Origin: Dryococelus australis
Taxonomy: Eukaryota; Arthropoda; Insecta; Phasmatodea; Phasmatidae
Assembly: GCA_029891345.1 (NCBI GenBank)
Contig: CM057009.1
Coordinates: forward strand, 310,065,666 to 310,129,665
DNA: 64,000 nucleotides
Direction of reading: 5' to 3'
The notes under the pieces are model-generated. The model worked only from the letters and a program-made list of their open reading frames with translations. It had not been told where the DNA came from and made no database searches. Position numbers and translations under genes: made by a program. Positions 35,450-47,895 of this stretch are shown one piece after another (the stretch's first letter is position 1; each line of letters starts with the position of its first letter).

Positions 35450-36300
35450 TTGATCTGCATGCCACTTTCATTTTAACAGTCTCTGATTCCCCTACATTAG
35501 AAAAACAGAATAGCTAATAGTAGCAGAACAGTTGACTACTGTATTTATTTTAAATTATATAATGCCACACAAAAGATGCCAAAAATGTGTGGTTATATTC
35601 TAACAAATATGTCTGTACCATTTATATCTTTATAACTTCTATTTCTACAATGTGAAGAAATTACTTTAAAGTATTGGAATTTTGAGATATAATATACAAG
35701 GATGTGTATATGTGTACATACCGGTAGGTGTATGTTGTGGGAAAATGTTAATACTAAAACAAGCCATGATCAAGAAAAAAAAAAAAAACAATTAGCACCA
35801 TGCATGTGTGCATAATATTTACCTTATTTTTTCTATATATTTCAAAATTTAATCATGTTGTAGCCAACAATAATATATGGCAGTTTATTAATTTATGTTA
35901 TTTCTTTTCTATAACCTGAAAAGGAAATACCATACATATATAATTCCAAACTGACATCTATAATACCTACCTCAGCATTTACAAGTAGGTAGCATAATTT
36001 ACAATGTTGCCACAAAAAATTGTACAAGTATTTGTTACTTCCCTTCTCATTTGTGTGGTTTAAGATGTGAAATAGTTTTGTAAATTACCTATAGATTTCT
36101 TTATTGACAGTATTTTTTTTATAATATGGTAGGTCTGTATAAAATGTTTTTATCTAATTATGTTTTCTCATACTAAAATAGTGTGCATTCTTATAACAAA
36201 ATATATTTTGTTTGTCCTGTTAGATTAACTATGTGTATAAGGTCAGTGTTCACAGACATAACTGTTGTAATACAGTATTTGTGTATTCTTGTGTAAATAG
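35450..36300. other. End of the first nucleotidase intron
   Basis: AT-rich sequence with a poly-A run near 35779. The last 60 bases carry a T-rich stretch and the acceptor GTGTAAATAG at 36291-36300. Confidence 0.5.
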
Positions 36301-36441
36301 GGTACAGTGAAACAACTCCAGGACATGACAGGGTGGCGTGGACAGCAGGTGCTATACTTTGGAGATCACCCTTACAGTGATCTTGCAGATGCCACTTTGG
36401 AACATGGTTGGAGAACTGGAGCCATTATCAGAGAGCTTGCA
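36301..36441 (+). CDS. Exon of the 5'-nucleotidase domain protein, catalytic motif
   Basis: This exon of exactly 47 codons reads [20 protein letters not shown] then [20 protein letters not shown]. The GDHPYSD segment is the last conserved HAD motif of the NT5DC family, where acidic residues hold the magnesium ion. The acceptor is AAATAG|GGT and the donor GCA|GTAAGC, and both borders lie between codons, so it joins the exon ending at 1994 and the exon starting at 59929 in frame. The open frame beyond 36441 is intron read-through. It is sense-oriented and shows no disabling change. Confidence 0.95.
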
Positions 36442-36537
36442 GTAAGCAGCTTTATGTTATTTACAATTCTTTTTCTGAACTTCCTTTTTATGTAGGTATG
36501 CACTAGCACATACCAGTACTTAGTTTCTAAATACACA

Positions 36538-37210
36538 CCGGGTGTTCACGAACAAATGATAATAAACACCAGAGTTGGGGTAGATAAGTACAAATGGAGC
36601 ATATTTAATCATGAAACCAATAGTATAACGTCCATAGTTAAACTGCTAATGGCAGTGGCAATGTGCAGAGGCAGGAAGGGGCGCTACCTCATTTCGCCAT
36701 TGCAGTTCGCAGGCACCTTGACATGCACTTCCCGAACCGGTGGATAGGTAGGGGAGGCTCCATAGCATGGCCACCATGCTCACCTGACATCGCACCACCT
36801 TACTTTTGGCTGTGGAGTCACATCAAATCAATGGTGTATGCCACTCCACTAGACACGAGGGATGAGCTCATTACGCCGGAAACCTTTGTACTTGTGCATC
36901 GCAACATGCTTCAGCGCTGCTCTGCCTGTGTGGCTAACAGTGGCGGACAGTTTGAGCAGACATTTTGAACAGAGATATCAAACAGACACACTGTCCCCAT
37001 ACCTTTAGGCCAAATGTGTAAATAAAGTGTAATTTCATTGCACTGCATGTAGCCTAATTATTGTGATTGCCTACCCACCCCTGCATGTTGCCACTGCCAT
37101 TAGCAAGTTAATTATGACTGTTAGACTATTGGTTCCTTGATGAAATATGCTAAATTTGTACTTATCTACCCCTTTCTAGTGTTTATTATCATTTGTTGGT
37201 AAATATCCGG
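36538..37210 (+). mobile_element. Mariner derivative with about 150-bp inverted ends
   Basis: The left end (CCGGGTGTTCACGAACAAAT and on) and the right end, read inverted (CCGGATATTTACCAACAAAT), match for about 150 bases through GATAATAAACACnAGA, GGGGTAGATAAGTACAAAT and GCTAATGGCAGTGGCAA. Between them is a transposase C-terminal piece. It begins only about 97 bases after the 36301-36441 exon. It is a deletion derivative that could only have moved using another copy's transposase. Confidence 0.85.
36663..36968 (+). pseudogene. Mariner transposase C-terminal fragment
   Basis: PHFAIAVRRHLDMHFPNRWI and WPPCSPDIAPPYFWLWSHIK are the end of the DDE/D domain of insect mariner-like transposases, where the last acidic residue sits in SPD. 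The block with the first catalytic Asp and the N-terminal DNA-binding helices is absent. Confidence 0.8.
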
Positions 37211-39930
37211 TATATCACATTTTGTAATTCACTCTCTCCCAGGTGATATAACAGATTTGGAAATACAAATTTCATCATAAGTTGGCAGAAAATGTGTAAT
37301 TTTTATAAGCCAGCTAAACACTTTGGCAAGTAAGGTATTGCAAAGCTTGAATTCACTTGTGTTGTTCATAACATTTAATGGACAATAGTAGTACTGATAT
37401 AATTAAGTTCCAAACGAATTTCAAGCTGTGTATTTGTCAAATGGCTATATGTGAATTACATTTTTTTATCTGTACAGAAGATTCCATCATTATCCAACAT
37501 TATAAGTCATTCTACTAGTACCTTCCATAAATCACCCAAATCTAAAATTGTTATGTCTCATTAGTCTGAAATGCTTGAATATTGTTACGCTCCTGCCTAC
37601 CTATCATTAATAATACACTACTATTCCTGCTACTCTCAATCCTTCTCTCCTCACAACACTATCTCCAGTAGGCCAGGTTCGTACAGGGGAATAATTACTG
37701 CTAGTGACTATTATTGAAAGAGGGGATTCTACGAAACATATTTATTACAACTCTTTAACTGGACATAACACAATTCTTGAAACACTATTACAATATATCT
37801 CTCGAGAAAGAGAAATAGAGAGAAAGAAAAAGAAAGATAGGAAAAGAAGAAGAAAGAGAAAGGAAAAATGGGAGGACTCCATGGAAACCCTCGGAATGCA
37901 AGAGCATAAAAAAACAACACGGAATTATAAGCATGAAAGCGACATACTGCCTACGAAGATGGTGGGTCCAAGATGGTAACATACTGGTTACTAAGATGGC
38001 AGAATTCAAGGTGGTGGTCACATGACCGGAATTACAGAGCGGGAAGTCAGTATCCAAGATGGCCACTGGTGCTACAGCGCCACTGCCAACAGCAGTTTGC
38101 CTTTGAACCTACTATACCTATCTGCTTCGACAAAGTTACTTTCGCAATGTGTAAAAATGTAAACATGATAGTTTAGTGATATTTTATTTATCTGTAGTAG
38201 CATCCCAAATCTGTTGTAGTAAATAAATTCTGATGTATATTTAACACATGTTAAATCTCAAGTTTTGTATTACAATACTTAGATATATTAATTTCAATTC
38301 TCTGTTAATAAACTGTATTGAATTTTTGTTTCACGTGACAATATGAAAAGTAAGGAAACTAACTCAATTATTTAACATATGTGAAAAAGTAAGAGTAAAT
38401 GTGTGATTCTGATGAATTATATCTTTTTGATTGTGGGCATAGTTTGTTAGAATTTCTCAACTTCCAACTAATAATTTATATTGTTTTGCTATTTTCTTCA
38501 TAATGATGTCCAGCAAACAATGAGTATGAAGAATTCTACAGCTATTAAAAGTTATCTGATGTTATTTTAAGGCCTGTATTTTCATTGTGAATATTCATAA
38601 TTTATTTGCTTACAAAAAACACCCGAAGGGCATTAACAAATTCTCTGTTGTTCTAAATCATATATTTAATTTAAAAAATAATAATTTTGGAACATAATGT
38701 AAATTTTTTTGGTATATTCAGTTAGTATTTTTTTTTAAATATGCTTTACCTAATTTGAAATAGATAGTGTTTATCTCAAACATAATTAGGTTTTGTGTAA
38801 GTAATATAGTCTGTGATATGATAATATGAACTGATAAGATGTATTTGTATGTTCATAGGTAGTCTGGGTTGAGTTTCAATATTCTGACGTTCTTCATAAA
38901 TCACAAATCTATCCCACAATTTTTTTGAACGATCGGTATGTATGTTTCTGTTTGTGTCTCAATCAACATAAAAAATTTACACTAAACTTTATCCAGCAAA
39001 ATTTGAGGTTTAACTATTTTAAATCGATAAGCTGAGAAAATCACAATAAGCTGTGTTGTGAAATATAAATGGCAGATAATTGAGATAATTATTTAATTTA
39101 ACAAAATAAAGTTTCTTTATCATTTGTGGTAAACCTGCCCTTAATATTTTCTCGGTAAGAGAGTTTCAACTTTTACTTTCTTTGGTAAATGTTCATAAAT
39201 ATGTCACTATGAACTTGGTGGACTACACAAAATCAAGGTTTACTCAGTGTAAATAAATTGTGAAATGCCAGTTTTTTTTTTTTACCAAAATGAATACGCA
39301 GTTAAAAAAAATTAAGAAAAGGTATGGGTAAAAAAAATAAATAAATCTTCGTAAAATTATGAACGCGTAGTAATTTTTAATACAAATTTTTTATACATTT
39401 CAAAAATCACTCCATTAAGGTGGAGCTCTAGTTAGGAGCAATCAGCGATACAGATAAATATCCCATTTTGCTGCAAGTAGTTCAACTATGTGCTGCTAGG
39501 TAAAAGCAGCGTCGAAGCAGCTATGGCACCAGTTTATCCGCAGGTGTCATACGCTCTGGACATGAATATGGGTATATGAGGGGGGGGGGGGGGTGAACTT
39601 CTCTACCTGCTCTTCTCAGAAGAGATCGCTCAGGGCCCATTAGCGAGTGCAGTCAGATAATAGATAACTATATAACAGGCCAGCATAGCAAGACTTCCGA
39701 GCAATAGACTCTTCCTCATGTTCGTTGCCGATTCTAAAAGAACAATAAACATTCTTTTTCAATATTGCAAATTTATTACAATTTCAAAAGAGTTGGGGGG
39801 GGGGGGGAGGGCACACAGATATGGCATGTATTCCCTGCGCCTATTTAACTCGTCTTAAAAATCTTTAGTTTTAAACAGCAAGAAAATAGGCAGTCTAATC
39901 TGTTTTCACACTATGTAACTGAATGATTTG
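37211..39930. other. AT-rich intron sequence
   Basis: Mostly AT-rich. It includes a purine-rich stretch (GAGAAAGAAAAAG-type, 37803-37872), several CAAGATGG motifs between 37960 and 38060, and G-runs at about 39581-39594 and 39796-39806. A possible 399-bp LTR-like unit (37583-37981) is discussed under rejected items. No coding region is supported. Confidence 0.4.
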
Positions 39931-40059
39931 TGGCGCCACCGCTGCAAACAATGTTGCAAGGCTTAAACCGGTCTCAGTTTGTGAACAGGTGATCGTGTCA
40001 TTCAAATTGACTTTTGTTTACATGCTCATGTCAAGGCAGCGTTAGTTATCAGAGTTCGA

Positions 40060-40965
40060 ATGGGGCATGATTGTGGGTGCCAGAAGGATGGGACATTCAA
40101 TTTTGGAAGTTGTGGAGACCCTCAATATTCCTCGATCCACCATGGACAATGCAGTGGCCGTCCAAAGTTACTTGATGATCCTGGCCAGCGGAGGTTGGGT
40201 AGAATTGTTCGTGCTAATAGAGCAGGAACACTTGCTCAAATCACAGCCACATTCCATGCAGGAGGTGTTGGACATGTATCTAGCAGATCTGTGCAATTAT
40301 GCATTAGCTTCCATGGGATATGGAAGCAGAAGACCCACCAGAGTGCCCTTGTTAACAGCACGACACCAGGCACAACACCCCACTTGGGCTCGTGAGGTTG
40401 CTAATTGGACCCTGGAGGACTGGAAACATTTGGCCTGGTCTGATGAGTAATGATACAGGTTGTTTCAGGCTGATAACAGGGTTCGGGTATGGCACAAACC
40501 CAATGAGACAATGGATCCTAGTTATCAACAAAGCACCATGCAGACTGGTGGTGGTTCCGTAATGGTGTGGGGTGTGTTCAAATGGCATGGGTTGAATCCA
40601 CTTGTCCATTTACCCACAAAACTCAATGGTAACCATTACAAATATTTCCTTGGTGACCATTTGCAGCCATTCATAGACTTCAATTTCCTTGACAACAATG
40701 GGAAGTTAGTTTGAAGAGCATTCAGGAGAGTTCCAGCGAATGGAATGGCCAGCACGTTCCCCCGACATGAACCCAATCAAACATTTATGGGACGTTGTGG
40801 AGAGAGCCATTTGCACCCAAGATCCTGCATCTAGAAACACCAGGGCACTTTGGGCAGCTATTCTGACAGCATGACGTAACATGTCTCCAGAAGTCTTCCA
40901 TCCATTTGTAAATTCTATGCCATGTTGAGTTACAGCACTTCTTTGGGCAAGAGGGGGCCTTACAC
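40060..40965 (+). pseudogene. Tc1-like transposase, broken
   Basis: A nearly full-length Tc1 transposase in pieces. RMGHSILEVVETLNIPRST (40080-40140) is the N-terminal paired-like HTH. WTLEDWKHLAWSDE (about 40408-40449) carries the first catalytic Asp and runs into a stop. LFQADNRVRVWHKPNETMDP and GGGSVMVWGVFKWHGLNPLV (40456-40600) form the central strands. MEWPARSPDMNPIKHLWDVV (near 40740-40800) is the C-terminal block, where the usual catalytic Glu before HLWD is Lys. The segment with the second Asp (QDNA) has been deleted at about 40705-40720. Inverted ends were not located. It is inactive. Confidence 0.8.
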
Positions 40966-40969
40966 ATTA

Positions 40970-41705
40970 TTAAATGGATATCCTATGACTTTGTCATGTA
41001 AGTGTATATTGAGCACAATATTTATTTCATGTCACCAATTCACATTAAAATTTTCTATCATTTTTTTATGCATTCCTAGCTACCATTCGAAATTTTCGGG
41101 TACGTAGAACCACCAATTTGCACCTGATTTATTGTTGGTCCATCCGATAATAGAGAAATATATACTGATATTTGCCAATATTATTCTCTTCATATCCCAA
41201 CCCATGTCTTTTTATCTGCTGATTCACAGGGCTCAAAGCAAGTCACTAAAAGTTAATTTTTTTTTAAACTAAGTCACTAAGGTCCTTTTTTCTGCAGTTT
41301 TGTCGCTAAACGTTATTAATTTTGACACAAAACTCTTGAAGCACAGTTAACAGAAGTTAATGCATTGTACATAACATACTTTGGAATTGTCAGTTATCTA
41401 AAGACAGCATTGTAAACAATTCAGATTTCTCTTCTTTCAAGTTTTTCTGTGTATCTGGGATAACTGTATTATAATGACTTAATCTCATACTCTCAACATT
41501 ATTTTTGGGCATCCTTTATGCTTTATTTTATTTTTTCTAAATTCCCCGCAGTCACTGAATTTACACATAATTGTTACTACATTGGAGACCTTTGTCTTCT
41601 CTGCAAGTCAGGTTTCGTTGATTTTTGTGGACTAGTCTCGTACACCCAAGGAAAGAAGTGATAGTTTCAAGGTTGACAGTTACTTCACATACTTTGGATG
41701 ATACA
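40970..41705. other. AT-rich sequence between two Tc1-like relics
   Basis: No coding or repeat signal was recognised apart from T-runs. Confidence 0.4.
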
Positions 41706-41707
41706 TA

Positions 41708-42901
41708 CACACCTCAAAAAATGTTTGGCACCACCTGTCTTTTGTTTGCTCTTGGAAGATGTTTGCTTTGAGAGTTGTTCAATTACAAAATGACATGTAA
41801 CAACACCTTTTATGTGTACATGGATGGACTTAATGCATGCAGCCTCAGTGCAGTCCAGAAGAGTGCGTTGTTATGGTAACCTTTGGACATAACATACAAA
41901 GACAGTGTTTTTTGTGTTCAGCTGTATGAAACATACCTCAACTAGTCATTATTAAATTTGCTTGTATGTGCATAGTGACTTGGCATCAGCAAGGCCTCTT
42001 CATAAGGGAAATTACCCACTCAGTCGGTGTACACCATAGTGACGTTGTTAGGACATACAGCAGCTATCGGATTACATACATTGTTGCAGATCATCTTCAC
42101 AGTGGTCGTCCGCGGTCAACAACAGAATCTGACTATCGATACGTGTGAAACCTGGCTTGTAGGAATTGAGAAGACACCGCAACCAAACTGCTTAATACCG
42201 TCCTGTAGGCAACTGGGAGGTCTGCCTCTACTCAGATAATCCGACATTATCTTCATAGAGATCACCTACATACAAGAGTTCCTTGGTGAGCACCTACGCG
42301 TACACCCCAACACCGTGGAGGTGGTTCCGTCATGTTTTGGGGTGGCATTATGTATGGACGTCGGACGCCACTCATCGTCATCGAGAGCAATATGACAGGT
42401 GTATAATACCTGCACAGAATCTTCGGGTTCATTGTTCAACCATAGCAACAAAAAAATTGGCAACAGATTCATTCTGCAAGATGACAATACACGCCCACAC
42501 TATGCTCATCTTGCTAACAACTTTCTTAGGGAGGTCCAAATCAATCAAATGGAATGGCCTGCAGTGTCTGCGAACATGAATCCAATTGAACATGCCTGGG
42601 ACTAGCTGAAACAGGCAGTGCGGTCAGGATAGAGCAGGACAGCCACGAAGTGTCAGGTCATGCTTCACTGCACAGGGTGGCATAATGCCATACTGAGAAG
42701 AAGGGTCTGAGTTCCACGTTTGATCAGTGGATCTACACTGACAAAGAATATTGTTTGTTTTATTATTCTTTTGTCTTTTCTTAAAATCAGTTGTGTTATT
42801 CGTTACAAAGAGTGTGTATTTTCATCCCATACTGTCACTTGGGTTGTAAGCAACGTAGTACCTTAGAAATACAGGTGGTGCAAAACTTTCATTGAGGTCT
42901 G
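41708..42901 (+). mobile_element. Tc1-like element with inverted ends and TA duplication
   Basis: The left tip CACACCTCAAAAAATGTTTG and the inverted right tip CAGACCTCAATGAAAGTTTT match and both run into a GCACCACCTGT block. TA dinucleotides flank both tips (41706-41707, 42902-42903), as expected for Tc1/mariner insertion. The length, 1194 bp, is normal for a full element, but the transposase inside is broken. Confidence 0.85.
41966..42690 (+). pseudogene. Tc1-like transposase inside the 41.7-kb element
   Basis: Fragments in changing frames: GGGSVMFWGGIMYGRRTPLI (about 42312-42371), FILQDDNTRPHYAH with the second catalytic Asp (about 42468-42510), and NQMEWPAVSANMNPIEHAWD with the last Glu (about 42543-42602). 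The first Asp may persist in a YSDNP context near 42232. At least three frameshifts or stops remove function. The N-terminal HTH region is poorly preserved. Confidence 0.75.
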
Positions 42902-42905
42902 TATG

Positions 42906-44005
42906 TCTAAATTTAGAATAAGGGGAATATTGCACTTATTTATTATATTTACAAACTTTCCACTACAAAAATCTTTTGGAGCTTATATACAAAATTCCCT
43001 CTAGTATATATGATAGAAAATAAGTCACTAAATTGGTTACTTTTTTATGATCTGTAGTTACTAAATAAACTATTTTTTTGAAAAGTTGTGCTCTGGCCAC
43101 CTGTATGCATATATAAAAAAGATTTTATACCCACAGGTTGTTGTTGTTGTTGTTGTTTGTTTGTTTGTTTGTTTGTTTTTTTTTTTTTTTTTTTTTTCAT
43201 ATTGATCAAGTAGTGCTGTACCACTTGGGAAAAAAACACACAGAATATTTTATTTTTGTGCTTTCGCAAATACAAGTGCAGGCATCCTTTTACAAAAAAC
43301 CTTGTAGTACTGCATATACCTAAGACATTTTGCATAAAAAAATATACATACTCTAATGAAACCCAATTAAAGCAAGGGAATACTGGTCACACTTGAAGAA
43401 ATAGGGAAAATTTTCCCTAGTGACAATCTTCCAGTAATACGCTTTGTGGTCCAAACAGTGCTACATGTTTATATTTCTGAATGATCGAAATATTTCGAGG
43501 TACAGATAGGCTTATAATTTTAAGTAAATTAATTCTTCACCTTTGGAAGGAAACACCTATGTTTACATGTTTACACAGAGGCCTGCCCCTTAAAAAAAAA
43601 ATGTAGCCAGGTTCTCTAACATTATTGTTTTAAAATACACAGTACACAACGTAATATGACAGAATGAATCCATCACAATATTTGGAATACATATTGTCAC
43701 ACAACTCCAGTCCATCATGAAGCCCAAACCTGGAAATGATACATATACTCATTGTCGATGTTTCAGCCCTGGCATGCTAGTGTATTATAAACATACTCAC
43801 AATAAATTTTTGAAGTTCTAGAAGCAAGAGCTAGCTCCTCCATTATCTGTGTTAATTTTCTGTGACAGACTTAATGCACATATGGTTTGTTACCATCATC
43901 ATGCCCAGGAAGAGTTCTGATACTTGTTAACATACTTGCACCCTATTGTCCCGGCATAATGTAAAAAAAAAAAAAAAAAACGAATTTGCAAAATAAAAAG
44001 TTAAA
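42906..44005. other. Intron sequence with simple repeats
   Basis: AT-rich. It contains a compound microsatellite (43137-43198: GTT units, then GTTT units, then about 23 T) and a long A-run near 43962-43980, possibly tails of old retroposons. No coding region is supported. Confidence 0.55.
43137..43198 (+). repeat. Compound (GTT)n(GTTT)n(T)n microsatellite
   Basis: About six GTT units are followed by five GTTT units and a pure T tract. This graded structure is typical of slippage starting from a poly-T or poly-A retroposon tail. Confidence 0.9.
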
Positions 44006-44009
44006 CATA

Positions 44010-44890
44010 CGGGATGATTCACAAGGAGTTACTGCCACTCACAGGGCCGATTTCTTACATCATTTGGAGCAAAATATGTCACATAAATGTGGGTCCTATT
44101 CCCAATATTTACACAGTAATTTGAAACATTTGAAAAATTATAAATAAAATGACAACCTTTTCAAATGTAAATACAGTTATGTATTATAATACAATATTGT
44201 TTATAGTTAAGCATCACAGTAACAAGTGTAACAAGTGTCTAACAAGCTTACAAAAGATGTTCAACAATGTTTCCGTCTGCTTCCATACACTTGGCATGCT
44301 TATGAACTGTACGTGTTGTTCTACATAACTGCACAAGGCTGTCTTTGATTTCTGTAGCAGCATACATAATACGTGCAAGTAGTTCATTACGTATTTGTGC
44401 AATGCTTTGGTAAACAATATCCTTCATCCATCCCTATGTGCAATAATCTAGTGGTGATAGATCTAGCGATCGAGGAGGCCAGGAATGAAAACCGCCTTGT
44501 CCTATCCATCTCTCAGGGAAATGCACATTTAAGTGTTCAACCTCATTATAGTAGAAGTGAGGAGGTGCACCATCATGCTGGATGATCATACAACGTCTCA
44601 CTGATAACGGAATATCCTCAAGTAACAGCGGCAGTTCTTGCAAAAATTGCAGATACACCGTACCATTCAAGCATCCCGAGAAAATGAATGGCCCAATCTG
44701 CTGATTGTGTAGGACACCACACATTAATGCTGAAACTGTATTGAAAACTCCTTTCCACTGTAGGGTGGGTTATGCTGAATGTCGAATTACTATGTAAATA
44801 TTGGGAATAGGACCCACATTTGACATATTTTGCTCCAAATTATATAAGGAATAAGCCCTGTAAGTGGCCGTAACTCTACGTGAATCATCC
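44010..44890 (-). mobile_element. Mariner deletion derivative with about 100-bp inverted ends
   Basis: The left end (CGGGATGATTCACAAGGAGT, then GCCACTnACAGGGC and GGAGCAAAATATGTCA) is mirrored at the right end (GTGAATCATCC tip, TGACATATTTTGCTCC). TA dinucleotides flank both sides (44008-44009 and 44891-44892). The transposase lies on the - strand and lacks its N-terminal half. The terminal motif GGATGATTCAC is shared with the mariner relic ending at 22838. Confidence 0.85.
44200..44800 (-). pseudogene. Mariner-type transposase, C-terminal half
   Basis: From high to low coordinates: FSINVW then CGVLHNQQIGPFIFSGCLNG, CMIIQHDGAPPHF with the second catalytic Asp, WIGQGGFHSWPPRSLDLSPLD with the last Asp, then GWMKDIVYQSIAQIRNELLA-type helices near 44350. 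One stop follows LDYCT. The N-terminal HTH domains and the first Asp are missing, so the protein cannot be a working transposase. Confidence 0.8.
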
Positions 44891-44954
44891 TATGGACACG
44901 TTTGCACATAAGAGGTCTTTTATCCATGCACAAAAAAAAAACACAGCGCTGGAG

Positions 44955-45455
44955 GAGAGATTTATCGGGTCATAAGGCCTACTGCAATCTGTGAAATTAT
45001 GAATATTTGGGTATATCTGTTCAGGCCCCCAGCAAAAACAACTCCCAGGTCCATTTTACTATGGTGACATCTTCCATAATGCAGCATAAGAGCGGGCTGC
45101 AGTGAATCAGTTGCTAAAATGCTCACTTCCCCCATGACAAGCCCACATGCAGTGTCCTCCAATTTACATCTACCTGCAGCATGTTGGGGGCGGGAGTGCT
45201 CATGGTCTTCACAACTTCGTATCTCTGCCGCATTCCCCCCGCCACCGACATGAGCAAGGCAGGTTTGGTTCCTGATGGGTGGAGATTTAACCATGTGGGA
45301 ATCTTGCCACACAATGCTGTTGGCCAGCAGGTTTTCTTGGATAACTCCTGTTTCCCTTGCCCTTGCATTCTGGTGCCACTTCAGATCCATCTTGTTTCCC
45401 ATTTATTGAATCTCAACACCTCCTGCCTGACACTGCATTAAAATTAAAAAATTAA
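44955..45455 (+). repeat. Composite SINE-containing repeat, copy A
   Basis: The unit has two parts. The left part (44955-45180) matches 56875-57065 in inverted orientation (ACTGCATGTGGGCTTGTCAT against GCTGCATGTAGGCTCATGTT, and ACCCAAATATTCATAATTT against ACCCAAATCTTCATAATTT). The right part (45185-45450) is a SINE on the + strand. The same two parts, in the same relation, occur at 56602-57065, so the whole composite is one repeat family. Confidence 0.7.
45185..45450 (+). repeat. tRNA-derived SINE, copy 2
   Basis: A tRNA-like head with a weak box B (GGTTTGGTTCCTGATGGGTGG) is followed by the family body: GTGGGAATCTTGCCACACAA, GGTTTTCTTGG, CTTGCATTCTGGTGCC, TCTCAACACCTCC, and the tail GACACTGCATTAAAATTAAA. 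It shares the tail with the SINE at 56602-56870 rather than with copies 1 and 4. Confidence 0.7.
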
Positions 45456-46280
45456 AATGTTCAATATGCAAAGAAAATATGCTACTGATTAATTACAAGG
45501 AATGCTGCAAAAAAAAGGGAATAAAAAATTGTGCAGATCATAATTTACATGTTAAGGAAATTATGCCACCCGTCCATGGAAGAGAGAGGGAGAAATGCAA
45601 GCATCAGTATAAATTGCATACTCCAAATGCCCACATGTCTTCACCAAAAAAAAAAATAATAACAGATGTCTCAATCTACACATAGTGTATTTAGAAAACA
45701 CGAAATACTATTTTAAAAAAATGAAAAAATGTGGGAATACAGTACATATGTATTAGAAATTTGTACTGTGGAATTTTATTAGGTTATCAACACACAATTT
45801 AAATTTTTTTGATAGTAAGCCATGTTGGTAATGACGAGCAAGAAGCAGTGATGGCATATTTTCGAGATATTGTATCGTGATGCGATGTTGCCAACACACG
45901 CAAGTTTTTTACTTGAATATTTTTTCATGAAAATTATGAATGCATTATGTATAAAAGTGTAACTCTAATAAATATGTCGGGCAAGTTAGATAAAGGCAAC
46001 ACAACATTAAGGAAACCCTATTCACTGCACTTTATCAATAACTATTCAGGTCATATATGAGAATAAAATTTTGCTGCTGTACAAGAGAAAGATATCTTGT
46101 GTAGTTTGCACGGTCACCGCCGCCGCACCACAAGTACACATCGATAGACATCATTTGTGTAGTGTGTTGCCATGGTTTTGCTCTCTCGAGTCATGTTACT
46201 ATTTGTGGAATAGTAACAGCGCAACGTATATTTGTAAACTAGACGTGGGAGAAACGAGTCATTTTATTTATTCGAAACTG
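45456..46280. other. AT-rich sequence, nothing recognised
   Basis: No coding or repeat signal was recognised. A GC-richer patch (GCACGGTCACCGCCGCCGCA) lies near 46107-46127. Confidence 0.4.
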
Positions 46281-47895
46281 ACGCCGTCTGGTGAGACACG
46301 AGATGAATGATGACATAAATTACTTACTGATGATATTGGCGCCAGTGGTGCTTCCCAATCACCGCACTGTTTAGACTCAGGATTCTCAGGGATGCTGTGG
46401 GTTCTGTGTGTCCATCTCACCCGAAACATACTTATAATACACTTTGTAATACTAAACTTTTACTAAACATTTAACATTTGAAAACATGTGGCTAGGACAC
46501 TGTCACTATAAATAAAAGAGTGGAACACTGTGATACTGGCTTTTATTGATACCATTCGTACAAATAACGTGCCAAGCAATTTAATGATGAAACTCTGTCG
46601 TGTCTAGGTAACTCCGTGTGGGTGCTCCCCAGCCTGCAATTACTCTAGGGTATGTCTATATGAATGACTTCACCATGATGCTTGAAAACATAATCTTCAC
46701 AAGGGAAGGGAGTCGACAGCTGCTAGATTGGACTGACAATTTTTCCCTGAAGATAGGTCATGGAGAATCACAAGATGAATCAACAGATGATACATAAACA
46801 TGTGTGACTATTTGGCATTACTAGCGCAGACTCGTCGGGGCTCACTCTCCAGCACATGGTTAGTGTGGTGATGGCCTAAACACATTGCCGGCTAGGACGG
46901 AAATAATATCACCAGACACAAATTACAAAATTACACAATTATCAATGGAACACAATGGGGCACGAGATGAGTAGTCACAATAAACAAGCACATGGGTGAA
47001 AGCAAGTTTAGATGGTGTGGATGCCGCAGGATAAAGTTCATAGCGGACCACGTGGTGCAGGTGAAATTGCAATATTTCCTCGTAGAGATGGAAAATTATA
47101 TTCAGACAAATTGTTATTTTTGTTGGGAAAATTATTCCCTTTACGACTAAAGCATTTACAGGCTTGTAGCATGCCCGATGACGGAAAAAGCAAACATGAA
47201 AGTGACAGTGTGGTGATACACAAAAAGCATTAATTTACGTGTAAATTACATTGAACCCTGAATAAAATTGTCATAGAACCCTGAATAAAATTATGCCACA
47301 CATGATTTTACAGAAATAAGCCCTTAAAATGCATTGACGGCGCAGAGACTTACTTGGCGATATCTGACTGCGTGGTCATACATGATGTGGCTGTAAAATG
47401 ATCAAACATGAAAAATACCCTTAAATACATACATGTAATTAAATTCCTTAAAAATGCATGCAGTAATAATACAAAAATTACAGTGGAACACCTTTAGCAG
47501 TAGGAGATGGCGCCTGATTCAAGTTTTGTGGGTCGCATGACCTCTCCGACATCTCTCTCCTCCTTTTCCTCGATTAAGTTTTTAAAAAGCCACAAGGGCA
47601 CAAATTATTATTTAAACGGAAGCATAATGCTGGGGAATGCCTGGCAAAATGTATGCAATGCAAAGGTTAACTGGTATACTAAAAGTGCTATGGAAATCTA
47701 TATAAGTGCTCAAAAGTTGTAGTGCATACATGACAGTGTCTTACCTTGCCAGCTCTCCTGGACAGACTGCCTAGAGGCAAGCGTCGCATGGACCTACCAT
47801 GGCTGCCTACGTACGGGGTTCACATAAGCAGATGTGCTATGCATACCGAGTAAAATATTTTATTATTGAAAAATAAAATGCACTTTAGAAATTAA
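46281..47895 (-). repeat. 1.6-kb repeated block, copy B
   Basis: Inverted copy of the block at 15465-17087 in the non-coding LTR element. Matching points include GGTGAGACACGAGATGAATG, GGTGCTTCCCAATCAC, GCAATTACTCTAG, CTTCACAAGGGAAGGGAG, TCATAGCGGACCACGTGGTG and CAGCTCTCCTGGACAGACTG. No LTR like those of the copy-A element was found near it, so only this block is shared. It has no coding frame conserved with the other copy. Confidence 0.7.

Noticed and set aside
37583-37981. LTR-like unit starting TGTTACGCTCC and ending GATGGTAACA
   Set aside because: The tips are inverted as in an LTR, but there is no second copy, no flanking duplication and no primer site beside it. Tips this short arise by chance.
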